Shown: piece after piece, positions 18,795 to 27,634 of the stretch
Layout: each line of letters begins with the position of its first letter
Position numbering within the stretch: position 1 is the stretch's first letter
Origin: Cellulophaga lytica DSM 7489
Lineage (GTDB): Bacteria; Bacteroidota; Bacteroidia; Flavobacteriales; Flavobacteriaceae
Length of the DNA stretch: 64,000 bases
Reading direction: 5' to 3'
NCBI RefSeq assembly: GCF_000190595.1
Contig: NC_015167.1
Location: forward strand, 1,353,501-1,417,500
Made by a program: the position numbers and the translations under genes
Notes under the pieces: generated by a model
Database searches by the model: none
What the model was told of the DNA's origin: nothing
What the model saw: the letters and a program-made list of their open reading frames with translations, nothing else

Positions 18795-19946
18795 CTAAAC
18801 TTCATAACTTTTATTTCCGTAGTGCATTTTAATCTGCGCTAACTGACCAACAATTTTAATAGAATCTTTCATAGATAATTTAGAGCCATCTGCGTGTATC
18901 CACCTTTTTAATGGTTGCTCGCAAATTAACTGCTGCACATTATCTTTTCCGTATTTCTTTTTCATACGCATAAAGATCTCTACATCAAACAACCAACGTG
19001 TAATAAACTTTTTATTAAACATTGTAGTTGCTATTTCTCTGTCCATTATTTTAGCTCCACATTGGGTATCTTTAAATGGCATTTTTAATATATTTTGTAT
19101 AATAAGGTTTATGGTTTTACTTATTATTTTTCGAGCAGATTCTTTAGTAATATCTGCTCCCATTCTGCTAATTCTAGAACCACTTACAATTTTATACTCA
19201 GAGTTTTCTATGGTTTTAACTAATTCATCAAAATCTCTAAAATCTGTAGATAAATCTGCATCTAAATAGCCTATATAGTCAAACTGAGAATCTTTTGCTA
19301 AATGCAATACTCCTTGACGAACCGCTTCTGCTTTACCTCCATTTTTTTTACAATTGTAAACACTAATGGTATTTTCACTTTCTTTTCTTAATTCTTCTAA
19401 AACTTCTAAAGTATTATCTGTACTACCATCATTTACAAAACACAAGTGGTAGCCCAGGTTTTTTTGGGCAAAATCTTTAAACTCTGCACTAGATAGCCTA
19501 TCTGCTTCATTATAACAAGGTATAACAACACCTACACAATTTTTTTGTAGCATTTGTGCACCATCAACCTTTGTAGCGGTTTTAGCCTCTGTAGGAGCAC
19601 CAACAATACGCTTAACACGTGCTGCTACTTCTTCTAAACTTACAGGCTTCTTCATATAGTCATCTATACCAAGATTAAATCCGTCTAAAATTATATCTTC
19701 ATCTGTATTACCAGACATTACCATTATTGCCGTACTAGAATTGTTTTTAATGTGCTTTACCACATCTAAACCGCTCATATCTGGCATATTAATATCTACT
19801 ATTACAAGATCTGGCTTAAAAGAGTTAAAAGTTTCTATTCCGGTTGCTCCAGAACTTGCTGTTTGTACTTGGTATCCTAAATCAGTTAATTTTTTTTCTA
19901 CGGAGAGTAAAATTAATTGCTGATCATCAATAGCTAAAATTTTCAT
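18795..19946 (-). CDS. Response regulator receiver fused to a GT2 glycosyltransferase
   Basis: A 383-residue fusion. Residues 1-118 are a CheY-like receiver with acidic pair Asp7/Asp8, phospho-acceptor Asp51 in VIVDINMP, and the KP dipeptide at about 100. Residues 137-375 are a family 2 glycosyltransferase of the dolichyl/polyprenyl-phosphate glucosyltransferase type: VVIPCYNEADR, FVNDGSTDNT, the DAD metal site (229-231), VSGSR and DTQCGAK. No membrane segment is visible. The GT2 part should load a sugar from a nucleotide donor onto a lipid phosphate, and the receiver suggests that phosphorylation controls this. The divergent gene encodes a large membrane protein that could use such a lipid-linked sugar. 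Its promoter has the LytTR-type box, its leader has CUUAACCU against the ATG, and its stop codon UAG lies inside AGGUUAAG. Confidence 0.9.
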   Translation of the reverse strand: MKILAIDDQQLILLSVEKKLTDLGYQVQTASSGATGIETFNSFKPDLVIVDINMPDMSGLDVVKHIKNNSSTAIMVMSGNTDEDIILDGFNLGIDDYMKKPVSLEEVAARVKRIVGAPTEAKTATKVDGAQMLQKNCVGVVIPCYNEADRLSSAEFKDFAQKNLGYHLCFVNDGSTDNTLEVLEELRKESENTISVYNCKKNGGKAEAVRQGVLHLAKDSQFDYIGYLDADLSTDFRDFDELVKTIENSEYKIVSGSRISRMGADITKESARKIISKTINLIIQNILKMPFKDTQCGAKIMDREIATTMFNKKFITRWLFDVEIFMRMKKKYGKDNVQQLICEQPLKRWIHADGSKLSMKDSIKIVGQLAQIKMHYGNKSYEV

Positions 19947-20005
19947 AGGTTAAGGTTTTTTTGTTTTGGGGAAAAGGTTATAGTTTTTACCATAACTTTC
20001 TGGTA

Positions 20006-20075
20006 CAAAGGTACTACGGTTATATAACTAAAAAGTTAGCAGCAAGGTCAATAACCGTTTTCTGTAGACGAGTGG
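20006..20075 (-). promoter_or_regulatory. REC-GT2 promoter with LytTR-type box 42 bp upstream of the -7 element
   Basis: Read on the minus strand, TACCTTTG (20006-20013) fits the Bacteroidota -7 consensus TAnnTTTG. The box at 20055-20075 (plus-strand core TGTAGACGAGTGG) begins 42 bases upstream of it. A weak copy lies 21 bases nearer the promoter. There is no TTG at the -33 position, which fits activator dependence. The same spacing recurs at three other promoters in this window. Confidence 0.7.
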
Positions 20076-20161
20076 TTTTGTAAGCAAGTTAACATACATT
20101 ATTTATAATACCACAATATGTTTATCTTTATCTTGTTTTATATTCTTACAGGTTAAAATTT

Positions 20162-23100
20162 ATGAAGAGAACCAATATTTTATTAATATTAGCTCTTATT
20201 GTTGGTATTGCTTTCCATGGGTCTAGTATTTTCTTTACGTTAGAGAATACTTATGATGCATTAATTCACCTGTTTTTTGCAGACCATTACGCTAATAGTT
20301 GGTTTGAGCCTTGGGATTATAGGTGGTATACTGGTTTTACAGTACAAGCGTACCCGCCTTTAGTACACCAACTAATAGGTCTTTTATCTTACATAGGCGG
20401 TTTAAAATTTGGTATGTTTACCGTTGCTCTTTTAGCTATAGTATTATTTATAACTGGTGCGTATAGATTTGGGTTGCTTATAACCGCTAATAGGCGCGTT
20501 GCTGGTTATACTGCATTACTAGCTGTTTTTTCTTCAACATTTATAGAAACCCTACACATATTTGGGCAACTGCCCAGCATTATGGGCTTATCTATATTAC
20601 TGCATAGTATACCAGAAATATATTTGTGGATAAAAGAAGGTAGAATTAGGTACTTGGTTACAAGTTTATCTTTAATTGCTGTAACAGTAACGTCTCATCA
20701 TGTTACACCAATTTTTGGTATGGTATTCTTTATATTTCCGTTAATTGGTATGGTGATAATGGATACAGCTAAAGACAAAGTAAAAGACACTAAAGCAATA
20801 CATTTAAAAACATTTATTTGGGCATTTAAAAAGCTATTTTGGCGTATTGTAACTTTTGGTTTTTCATCATTAATGCTCATTATATTTTGTATTCTTCCGT
20901 ACTGGGTAAACTCTAAAAAAAATCCAATAACTCAGGTTCCTATTCCGCATGGCTCTAGAGACAACTTTTTAGAGGTTTTATCTTCTGGCTTGGTCTTTTT
21001 TATGATTCCGTGGGGAATATTACTATTTATACTACCTTATATTTTTTATAGGTTTTACAGCAAGCGCTACTTATTTTTTGGACTATCTTTTTCTATGCTA
21101 ACTATTTTAGGAACAGGTGGCACAACACCTATTCCTTTAAAACTATTAGGAGAAACCGCTTTTAATATTTTAACCTTAGACCGTTTTACTCTTTGGGCTA
21201 CAATTATGGCCTTACCAATATTTGGTGAGTTTGCATATAGGATGATAGAAGGCGATTTAAAAAACAACATTCAAAAAAGGTTTGGAGCTGTATATCACAG
21301 AATTGTGGGTGGTTTTTTTATGGTTGGCATATTATTTATGGTAATTTTTACAATGAGCTTGGGCTATTTTAGACCATCACAGCCAGCAAAAATTAAAATG
21401 CTGCCTATTGTAAACTTTTTAAATCAGGATCAGCATGATCATTGGCGTTACTTAACTCTTGGTTTTGGAGACCAAATGGCTTGGCTATCTGCGCAAACAA
21501 AAGCAATGACTGTAGATGGCAATTACCATTCTGCTCGAAGGTTACCAGAGCTTACCACTAGAGCTATAGAACGCTTAGAAAATTCAAAATTTAGAGGCGT
21601 AGAAGGTATTGGATCCTTACAACAATTTTTAACGGTACCAGAAAAATACAATTTAAAGTATATTTTTTCTAACGATAAGTTTTATGATCCCATATTGTAT
21701 TTCTCTGGCTGGCAACGTTTGCAACAGTTAGAAAACGGCATAATGGTTTGGGAGAAACTAAATGTACCTCCAATACCTGCAATTATACCAAAAGAAGACG
21801 TACCTACATTTTTAAAAATAATGTGGAGTACTATTCCTGTTTTAACCATTTTACTGGCCTTTATTATTAATATTCAAATGGTGTGGTACAGAACGCTAAA
21901 ATCTAAAAAACTAGCGTTACCATCTTACTTAAAATACAGAATAGAGTACACAAAATTTTCTAGAGGCTTAGTAACCGTTAATCATATTTGGGCAGGAATT
22001 GTTATGGTTTGTTTAGCCTACGGCGGATATTTATTTTATGTAGAAAACAGCACACAACTGTCTGCTAAAAATGTAGTAACTGCTTATTATGATGCTGTAG
22101 ATTTTAAAGAGTTTGAAAGGGCTTTTTCATACATTAATCCAGATGACGGTGTTAGCCTTTCTCAGTATATGTTAGAAATTTCTGTTACAGATGGTATTTT
22201 AAGTTCATACGCAAAGTTAGACTCCATTGGCATTTCATTTGTAAACAAAACAAAAAACAGTGCAAAGGTTAAAGTAGACACAAGGTGGATTACACCTTTA
22301 GATGCAGTAGAAAAAACGTTTTATCACACTGTAAAAAAGAAAAAAAATAAATGGTACTTAAGCGTTTCTAAGTTAGATAATGACTTACCACCAGACCAGT
22401 TGTTTACAGATAATTCTACTACATTTTTTAACCATGGCAGAAGAAAAATAACCACAGAGCAAACACACCATGAAGATGTTTTAAAACAACCCGTTTTAGA
22501 AATTTTAACTGCAAAATTAATAAAATACAATGGCAGGTATAGTATAATTGGGCAAATACAAAATGTAGACAACGTACCGTCTGATGTTGTTATTAAAGGC
22601 ACCCTTTACAATGATAAAAATAAAGAGTTGGCTAACTATAATGCTAAAGACAACATAAAACACAAGCTAATGCCTAAGGAGATTACCGCATTTAAAATTA
22701 ATTTTGAGGGTATTGCTTGGTCTTCTACCAAAGATACTTTGCCGCCAACATTTAATCCGGATGAGTTTACACCAATTAATTTAGAAGAAATACCAACCAA
22801 ATTTAATTTACAGTGCGCTGGCAATGTTGCCAATACAGATTTGTATAAAAAATTGTCTTTGCAAGAGTTAAACTTTACTAACAATACAATGAGCGGCTCC
22901 CTTTTTAACTCTGGCGTACAGGAGGTTACTATACCTCAGCTATTAATTTCTTATTATGACAATGATAAAAAACTAGTTTGGGTAGATCATAATTTTTTAT
23001 CTGAAGGTGTACGTATACAAAGAAAACAACATTTTAACTACAACCTATTAAACCTTAGCAATTTAAAAGTTATTAGTGATGATATGACAAATTGTTTTGT

Positions 23101-23248
23101 AAATGGCTCTCCTAACATAGAAATAGCTAAAAAAATGTTTCCGGACAGGAACCACAACCATATGTTAGAGCAGCTACAAGAACAAAAAGGAGATGGTTTT
23201 AATTTTATAAGACTAGAGGTTAATAGTTACATTGGTAATCCAAAATAA
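20162..23248 (+). CDS. Large polytopic membrane protein, candidate GT-C-type glycosyltransferase
   Basis: A 1028-residue inner-membrane protein. The first 410 residues hold about ten hydrophobic helices. An early loop with EPWDYRWYTGFTVQAYPPL resembles the family annotated as 6-pyruvoyl-tetrahydropterin synthase-related membrane proteins, whose topology and acidic first loop are GT-C-like. Further helices lie near 565-590 and 620-645. A periplasmic NTF2-like segment (about 655-755, starting AKNVVTAYYDAVDF) and a beta-rich C-terminus follow. It is divergent from the REC-GT2 gene and starts a three-gene unit with a lipoprotein (4-base gap) and a membrane glycosidase. I infer that it polymerises or transfers lipid-linked sugars for the exopolysaccharide. 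No catalytic residue can be proven from sequence. Confidence 0.7.
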   Translation: MKRTNILLILALIVGIAFHGSSIFFTLENTYDALIHLFFADHYANSWFEPWDYRWYTGFTVQAYPPLVHQLIGLLSYIGGLKFGMFTVALLAIVLFITGAYRFGLLITANRRVAGYTALLAVFSSTFIETLHIFGQLPSIMGLSILLHSIPEIYLWIKEGRIRYLVTSLSLIAVTVTSHHVTPIFGMVFFIFPLIGMVIMDTAKDKVKDTKAIHLKTFIWAFKKLFWRIVTFGFSSLMLIIFCILPYWVNSKKNPITQVPIPHGSRDNFLEVLSSGLVFFMIPWGILLFILPYIFYRFYSKRYLFFGLSFSMLTILGTGGTTPIPLKLLGETAFNILTLDRFTLWATIMALPIFGEFAYRMIEGDLKNNIQKRFGAVYHRIVGGFFMVGILFMVIFTMSLGYFRPSQPAKIKMLPIVNFLNQDQHDHWRYLTLGFGDQMAWLSAQTKAMTVDGNYHSARRLPELTTRAIERLENSKFRGVEGIGSLQQFLTVPEKYNLKYIFSNDKFYDPILYFSGWQRLQQLENGIMVWEKLNVPPIPAIIPKEDVPTFLKIMWSTIPVLTILLAFIINIQMVWYRTLKSKKLALPSYLKYRIEYTKFSRGLVTVNHIWAGIVMVCLAYGGYLFYVENSTQLSAKNVVTAYYDAVDFKEFERAFSYINPDDGVSLSQYMLEISVTDGILSSYAKLDSIGISFVNKTKNSAKVKVDTRWITPLDAVEKTFYHTVKKKKNKWYLSVSKLDNDLPPDQLFTDNSTTFFNHGRRKITTEQTHHEDVLKQPVLEILTAKLIKYNGRYSIIGQIQNVDNVPSDVVIKGTLYNDKNKELANYNAKDNIKHKLMPKEITAFKINFEGIAWSSTKDTLPPTFNPDEFTPINLEEIPTKFNLQCAGNVANTDLYKKLSLQELNFTNNTMSGSLFNSGVQEVTIPQLLISYYDNDKKLVWVDHNFLSEGVRIQRKQHFNYNLLNLSNLKVISDDMTNCFVNGSPNIEIAKKMFPDRNHNHMLEQLQEQKGDGFNFIRLEVNSYIGNPK

Positions 23249-23251
23249 AGC

Positions 23252-24481
23252 TTGAAAAATTACTTATACATAATATTATTATTTCTTTTCTGCACTAGCT
23301 GCAGCAAAAAAGAAACACCCAAAAAACAAAATACCAGTAACGTAACTTTTACTACATTAACAGCTAAAAAAAATTATACCGTTGCAGATTCTATTACTTT
23401 AGAGTTTACTGCCAGCAAACAAAGTAATGCGGTTTTGGTTTTAAAAAATGCTTATGGTATAACCGCAATTAAACCAATACAAAGCAACAACAAGTTAACC
23501 TATAAAGTACCAGAAAATTTCACTAAAATTGTTGGTAATTTGCATTGGCTACTGGTTTTAAACAACCATATAAAATTGCAAGATACCGTTGTGATAATGC
23601 CTGAAGCTAACAACTACCCAAAACTAGAAACCTATTTAGGACCAAGAAGTATTGTTGCTGGCGGTAACGACTTTTCTATGCTTGTAAATGCGCCTACAGA
23701 TAGGTTTGATAATCCTTTGGCAGCAGGCACTAAAGTGGCTATAAAACATCAATTTAGAAAAGAGGTTACAACAGACACTTTAAAGGTTAAAAATTTGGTG
23801 GCTTGGACCAATATTTTTTCTCCACAAAAAACGGGACGCATATTAATTACATCTTTGGTAGACAGTACAAAATCTAAAGAATTAACCTCGGTAATATTGC
23901 CAGATAACGCATCTAACTTTACAATAAATTACAGCAGAAACCATAAGTACGCAGATGGCAACCAAATTATAACATTTACAACATCTACAATAAAAGACAA
24001 CCACGGTAATGTAGTTAGTGATGGTACTTTGGTTCTTTTTACTGTAAAAGATAACCAAGGCAACTTGCTACAAACAAATGGTACAACCATAAACGGTGTA
24101 GCTATAGCAAAACTATTGCACCCATCTAAAAAAGAATCTTGGACTGTTACTGCCTATGTTACAGGAGCGGCAAAAAGCGACTCTATTAAGGTAGATTTTA
24201 GCTCTGCAGTAAAAGATTATAAAGTGCACTTATCTGCAAACAACAGAACAATTACTATTGGGCCAATAGAAAGTTTTATGCAGCAATTTGTACCAGACGG
24301 ATTAACCGTAACTGTATTTATTTACACTAAAGAAGGTGCTTTATTAAACACCATTAAAACTACAACTTTAAAAGGAGTTGCTAGGTTTAATTTTGATGAA
24401 AACTTTTATAAAAAAGGAAGTTATACTATTAAAATTGAAGCTGCCGGAATTATTAAAAACAAAGTAATAATGCTAAAATGA
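23252..24481 (+). CDS. Periplasmic or surface lipoprotein with Ig-like domains
   Basis: A 409-residue lipoprotein. Its start is TTG, 3 bases after the upstream stop. The signal is MKNYLYIILLFLFCTSC (lipobox Cys17), followed by a Lys-rich linker. The rest is beta-rich and looks like three or four Ig-like domains, one of which (about 225-320, NHKYADGNQIITFTTSTIKD) resembles a bacterial Ig/invasin-type repeat. It ends with ATGA overlapping the start of the glycosidase gene, so the two are translationally coupled. By position between a polymer-forming membrane protein and a membrane glycosidase, it may guide the polymer through the periplasm. No enzymatic motif seen. Confidence 0.7.
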   Translation: MKNYLYIILLFLFCTSCSKKETPKKQNTSNVTFTTLTAKKNYTVADSITLEFTASKQSNAVLVLKNAYGITAIKPIQSNNKLTYKVPENFTKIVGNLHWLLVLNNHIKLQDTVVIMPEANNYPKLETYLGPRSIVAGGNDFSMLVNAPTDRFDNPLAAGTKVAIKHQFRKEVTTDTLKVKNLVAWTNIFSPQKTGRILITSLVDSTKSKELTSVILPDNASNFTINYSRNHKYADGNQIITFTTSTIKDNHGNVVSDGTLVLFTVKDNQGNLLQTNGTTINGVAIAKLLHPSKKESWTVTAYVTGAAKSDSIKVDFSSAVKDYKVHLSANNRTITIGPIESFMQQFVPDGLTVTVFIYTKEGALLNTIKTTTLKGVARFNFDENFYKKGSYTIKIEAAGIIKNKVIMLK

Positions 24482-26001
24482 AGATAAATAAAATTATATA
24501 TCGTGCACTTTTACTACTGTCTTTTGTAGCCTTAAATGGTTTGGTGTTAATTGGCATAAGTGCTATGCTATCTTACTTAAATACGGGAGCAGAAAGAACT
24601 TCTATTTTACATATTGAGCAAAATTTTGAAGAAACATATTCTCCTAAAATAGTTTGGCATAACACTACTAATGAAGGCAGAGAAATTGAAGATCAAACTT
24701 TACAATCTATAGAAGAAGATTATAAAAATGCTTGGAATGTGCGCAACATTGCTTTAGCAAGTAACAATATGTATGGTGTAGATGATTTTTTTACAACTAG
24801 TGCCAGAGCTAAATTAGATAGCATTATTAAACTAAATTCTAAAAACGGAATTACGCTAGTTACCACATCTATACAACATAACCCAACTGTAGACTTTTAC
24901 AGTGCAGATGGTAAACTTGTAGTGTTTACAGATAATAATGCAGAACAATACAATGAGGTTTACAGCAATAATACTTTGGTAAGCAATTTTTACAGCACAC
25001 CCAGTTATAAGGTAATGATGCTTTTAGAAGATGGTTTTTGGCGTATTAGACACCTGGTAGAAATAAATAAAAAAAACACTGCCAATACATTAATACCACA
25101 AAAAAAACAGCAAAGCAAAACCATAACATCTGGTATAAACTATTACCCAAAAAACACTCCTTGGAATATGTTTGGCAAAACATACAACAGTAGTGTAATA
25201 GAAAAAGACTTTGCATTAATACAAGAGTTACAGCTAAATACAATTCGTATTTTTGTTCCTTATGAAGCTTTTGGAAAAGCTAATGTAGACCCTAAAAAGT
25301 TAATGCAATTAAAACAAACTTTAGATATTGCAGAAAGGCACAAACTTAATGTAATAGTTACTCTTTTTGACTTTTATGGTAATTATGATGTACAAGACTG
25401 GACATTAAACCACAGACACGCAGAGCAAATTGTAAATGCTCTTAAAAATCATCCTGCCTTGGTTGCTTGGGATATTAAAAATGAACCCGATTTAGACTTT
25501 GAATCTAGAGGAAAACTAAAAGTAATTGCTTGGCTTAAAGAAATGATTAAAAATATAAGAAAGTGGGATTCTAAAACCAATATTACTATTGGATGGTCTA
25601 GTACAGAAGCTGCAGAAAACCTAGTTGAAGAAGTAGATATTGTATCTTTTCATTATTACAAAGAGCCTAAAGATTTTTTAAAATCCTTTGCTGTATTAAA
25701 AAACAAAGCTAAGGGTAAAGATTTGGTTTTACAAGAGTACGGCTACTCGTCTTACAGTGGCTTTTGGAACCTATTCACAGGTTCTATAGATGACCAAGCT
25801 GCTTATTACAAAGAAATGCAATTGTATATAGAACAAGAGAATATTCCTTTTGTATTATGGACATTGTATGATTTTGAAACAATACCAACAGCCGTTGTTG
25901 GTAGGTTACCTTGGCGTAAAAATCAGCAAAAGTATTTTGGCTTATTTACTGTAGACGGACAGCCAAAGGATGCATTACAATATATTAAACCTAAAAAGTA
26001 A
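24478..26001 (+). CDS. Membrane-anchored clan GH-A glycosidase of the exopolysaccharide cluster
   Basis: A 507-residue protein with an N-terminal membrane anchor (about 8-34), an NTF2-like domain (about 78-195, ending FWRIRHLVEI) and a (beta/alpha)8 glycosidase domain (about 215-505). Catalytic residues are Glu336 in DIKNEPD (acid/base, after the conserved Asn) and Glu420 in LVLQEYG (nucleophile). The closest general match is GH5/GH2-type barrels. It overlaps the lipoprotein gene by 4 bases and is followed directly by a terminator. Glycosidases encoded inside exopolysaccharide clusters (PslG, BcsZ and PelA are known examples) trim or process the polymer in the periplasm. A similar role is inferred here. 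Confidence 0.82.
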   Translation: MKINKIIYRALLLLSFVALNGLVLIGISAMLSYLNTGAERTSILHIEQNFEETYSPKIVWHNTTNEGREIEDQTLQSIEEDYKNAWNVRNIALASNNMYGVDDFFTTSARAKLDSIIKLNSKNGITLVTTSIQHNPTVDFYSADGKLVVFTDNNAEQYNEVYSNNTLVSNFYSTPSYKVMMLLEDGFWRIRHLVEINKKNTANTLIPQKKQQSKTITSGINYYPKNTPWNMFGKTYNSSVIEKDFALIQELQLNTIRIFVPYEAFGKANVDPKKLMQLKQTLDIAERHKLNVIVTLFDFYGNYDVQDWTLNHRHAEQIVNALKNHPALVAWDIKNEPDLDFESRGKLKVIAWLKEMIKNIRKWDSKTNITIGWSSTEAAENLVEEVDIVSFHYYKEPKDFLKSFAVLKNKAKGKDLVLQEYGYSSYSGFWNLFTGSIDDQAAYYKEMQLYIEQENIPFVLWTLYDFETIPTAVVGRLPWRKNQQKYFGLFTVDGQPKDALQYIKPKK

Positions 26002-26034
26002 AAGGGAAACAGCTAACCATACTGTTTCCCTTTT
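26001..26034. terminator. Bidirectional terminator between the glycosidase and GT4 genes
   Basis: AAAGGGAAACAG and CTGTTTCCCTTTT form a 12-bp stem with a 9-base loop between convergent genes. The plus-strand side ends the membrane-protein/lipoprotein/glycosidase unit and the minus-strand side ends the GT4 transcript. CTTAACCT at 26040-26047 lies between this hairpin and the GT4 stop codon. Confidence 0.92.
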
Positions 26035-26056
26035 TGTGGCTTAACCTCACCATAAT

Positions 26057-27328
26057 TTATTTTACTAAAAGCTCTACTGCTTCTCTTTCTTTCTCCATCT
26101 CTCTTTCTTTTTCTCTTTCTGCTATAATAGTATCAATACTTATGTTTCCGGCTTTAGCCATTTGTATTGCTGCAAAATAATCTACATACATCTGTGCAAT
26201 ATCAGACATTGGTAAAGAGCACGCTGCTTTATAATTTATTTTACTTAATTCTTCGCGGTAATCATCATATGTAATAATGTTTTCTATTGCATCTGCTAAA
26301 GATTCTGCACTTTCTGGCTCAAAAAATTCACCTTTATAACCTTCTTCCTTAACTAGTATGCTTAAATCTCCTAAATCTGGTAACGCAACTGCTTTTCCGT
26401 AGCTACCTGCTTGGTGTAAAACTCCAGAGCTACCTGTTGTAGATGTGTAAGGAAAAACTACCACTGCACTATCATTAAAAATAACAGGTACATCTTCTTC
26501 TGCAACATAACCAGTAAACCTAAGTTGGTCTACGTGCTTATATTTTTCGCTCACTTCATTTAAATAACCTGGTGTGTTTGGGCTATCTGTACCTGCTATT
26601 ACTATTTCTATATCTTGTTTTGTACGCTGACGAATAATTTCTACAGCATCAATTAAAATTTCTACTTTTTTGTATGTTCCAAACTTTCCAAAAGCCATTA
26701 CTTGCTTAGGACCTTTTGGTAATTGATAAGTTGGTTCTGGCGGAGTTTCAAAAGCACCATGAGGAATTAAAGCAACGTTTCTAGACTTGTATTTGCTTTC
26801 TAAAATACCTTTGTATTTGCTTATTGTTACGGCTAAAATATCTGAAGATAAAATTACTTTAGTTAATGAAGCTCCAATAAAATTGTATGCTTTTTTAAGA
26901 AAACTACTTTTAGTTATACCAGCATTTTCTAAATCTACCTGCTCTAATATATTGTGCAGTAAAGATATTGTTGGTATTCCTTTTAATTTACATATTAAAG
27001 GCAACATTAAACCTAACGCAGCAGGTACTTTTTTGTCTCCAAATTTTAAAAACTGAAGGTTAAATAAAACTGCGTCTGGTTTAGTGTCTGCAATTGCGCC
27101 CATAATACCAAAAACGTTTTTATAGCTATTAAAACTCCAGCATTCTTTTACTGTAATTTTACAGCCTTCTTCTGTAAAAGAAAGATCTTTTGCTTCTTTG
27201 GTTTTGTCTGTAATTAAGACTATTTCAGTTACTTCTTTTTGTAGTCTAAAATGTTTTACCAAGTGGTATCCGTATTCTGTTAAAGTTACTTTACTTGGTG
27301 GGTACGCTGTTACAATTGCTAATTTCAT
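26057..27328 (-). CDS. Family 4 glycosyltransferase
   Basis: Cytoplasmic GT-B-fold glycosyltransferase of 423 residues. The N-terminal acceptor domain starts MKLAIVTAYPPSKVTLTEYG. The C-terminal nucleotide-sugar domain shows KQVMAFGKFGTYKKVEILIDA, FTGYVAEEDVPVIFNDSAVVVFPYTS and TGSSGVLHQAGSYGKAVALPD, the EX7E-like region of GT4. The tail is a highly charged Glu/Arg/Lys helix (about 398-423). It is transcribed alone from a promoter with a LytTR-type box 42 bases upstream of its -7 element. Its leader has AACUUAACCU two bases before AUG. In exopolysaccharide clusters such an enzyme builds or extends the chain. The donor sugar is unknown. Confidence 0.92.
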   Translation of the reverse strand: MKLAIVTAYPPSKVTLTEYGYHLVKHFRLQKEVTEIVLITDKTKEAKDLSFTEEGCKITVKECWSFNSYKNVFGIMGAIADTKPDAVLFNLQFLKFGDKKVPAALGLMLPLICKLKGIPTISLLHNILEQVDLENAGITKSSFLKKAYNFIGASLTKVILSSDILAVTISKYKGILESKYKSRNVALIPHGAFETPPEPTYQLPKGPKQVMAFGKFGTYKKVEILIDAVEIIRQRTKQDIEIVIAGTDSPNTPGYLNEVSEKYKHVDQLRFTGYVAEEDVPVIFNDSAVVVFPYTSTTGSSGVLHQAGSYGKAVALPDLGDLSILVKEEGYKGEFFEPESAESLADAIENIITYDDYREELSKINYKAACSLPMSDIAQMYVDYFAAIQMAKAGNISIDTIIAEREKEREMEKEREAVELLVK

Positions 27329-27369
27329 AAGGTTAAGTTTTAATAATTTATTTGGGATAAATTGTTATA

Positions 27370-27439
27370 CAAATATCCATCTTAAAGCCTTATTTAATAG
27401 GGGTTAAGAGACCAAATACCATTTACTGTAGACGAATGG
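27370..27439 (-). promoter_or_regulatory. GT4 promoter with LytTR-type box 42 bp upstream of the -7 element
   Basis: On the minus strand GATATTTG (27370-27377) is a one-mismatch TAnnTTTG box. The regulator box at 27419-27439 contains the plus-strand core TGTAGACGAATGG and starts exactly 42 bases upstream. A degenerate copy (AGAC.AA) lies one 21-base period closer. No -33 TTG is visible. Confidence 0.7.
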
Positions 27440-27563
27440 AAAGCACCCTGCGGTTAACGTTTTTTTAACAAAACTAAAACAGAATTTTAATGAAGAAGTA
27501 GTTATAAAATGAGTTTAAAAAAGAAGTTAAAATCTTACATAATATTACAGGCACGTATAAAAG

Positions 27564-27595
27564 TAAAAAAGCCTAAAACTTAAAAAGCTTTAGGC
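27564..27595 (-). terminator. Terminator of the STAS-flippase transcript
   Basis: On the minus strand GCCTAAA and TTTAGGC form a 7-bp stem with an 11-base loop, followed by TTTTTTAC. It lies 40 bases after the flippase stop codon. Confidence 0.8.
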
Positions 27596-27634
27596 AATTA
27601 ATTGGGGGGAATGCTAACCAAATTAAAAGTAGGT

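Larger units (their letters stand above)
27329..27634. other. 306-base gene-free stretch between GT4 and flippase genes
   Basis: From left to right it holds the GT4 leader (CUUAACCU complement at 27330), the GT4 promoter with its LytTR-type box (27370-27439), about 120 bases with no recognised feature, and the terminator of the STAS-flippase transcript (27564-27595). Confidence 0.8.

Noticed and set aside
18786-19957. 12-bp inverted repeats around REC-GT2 read as insertion sequence ends
   Set aside because: The gene is a receiver-GT2 fusion, not a transposase, and the same motif recurs as 8-mers at GT4 and in a STAS leader, which fits RNA-level complementarity better.
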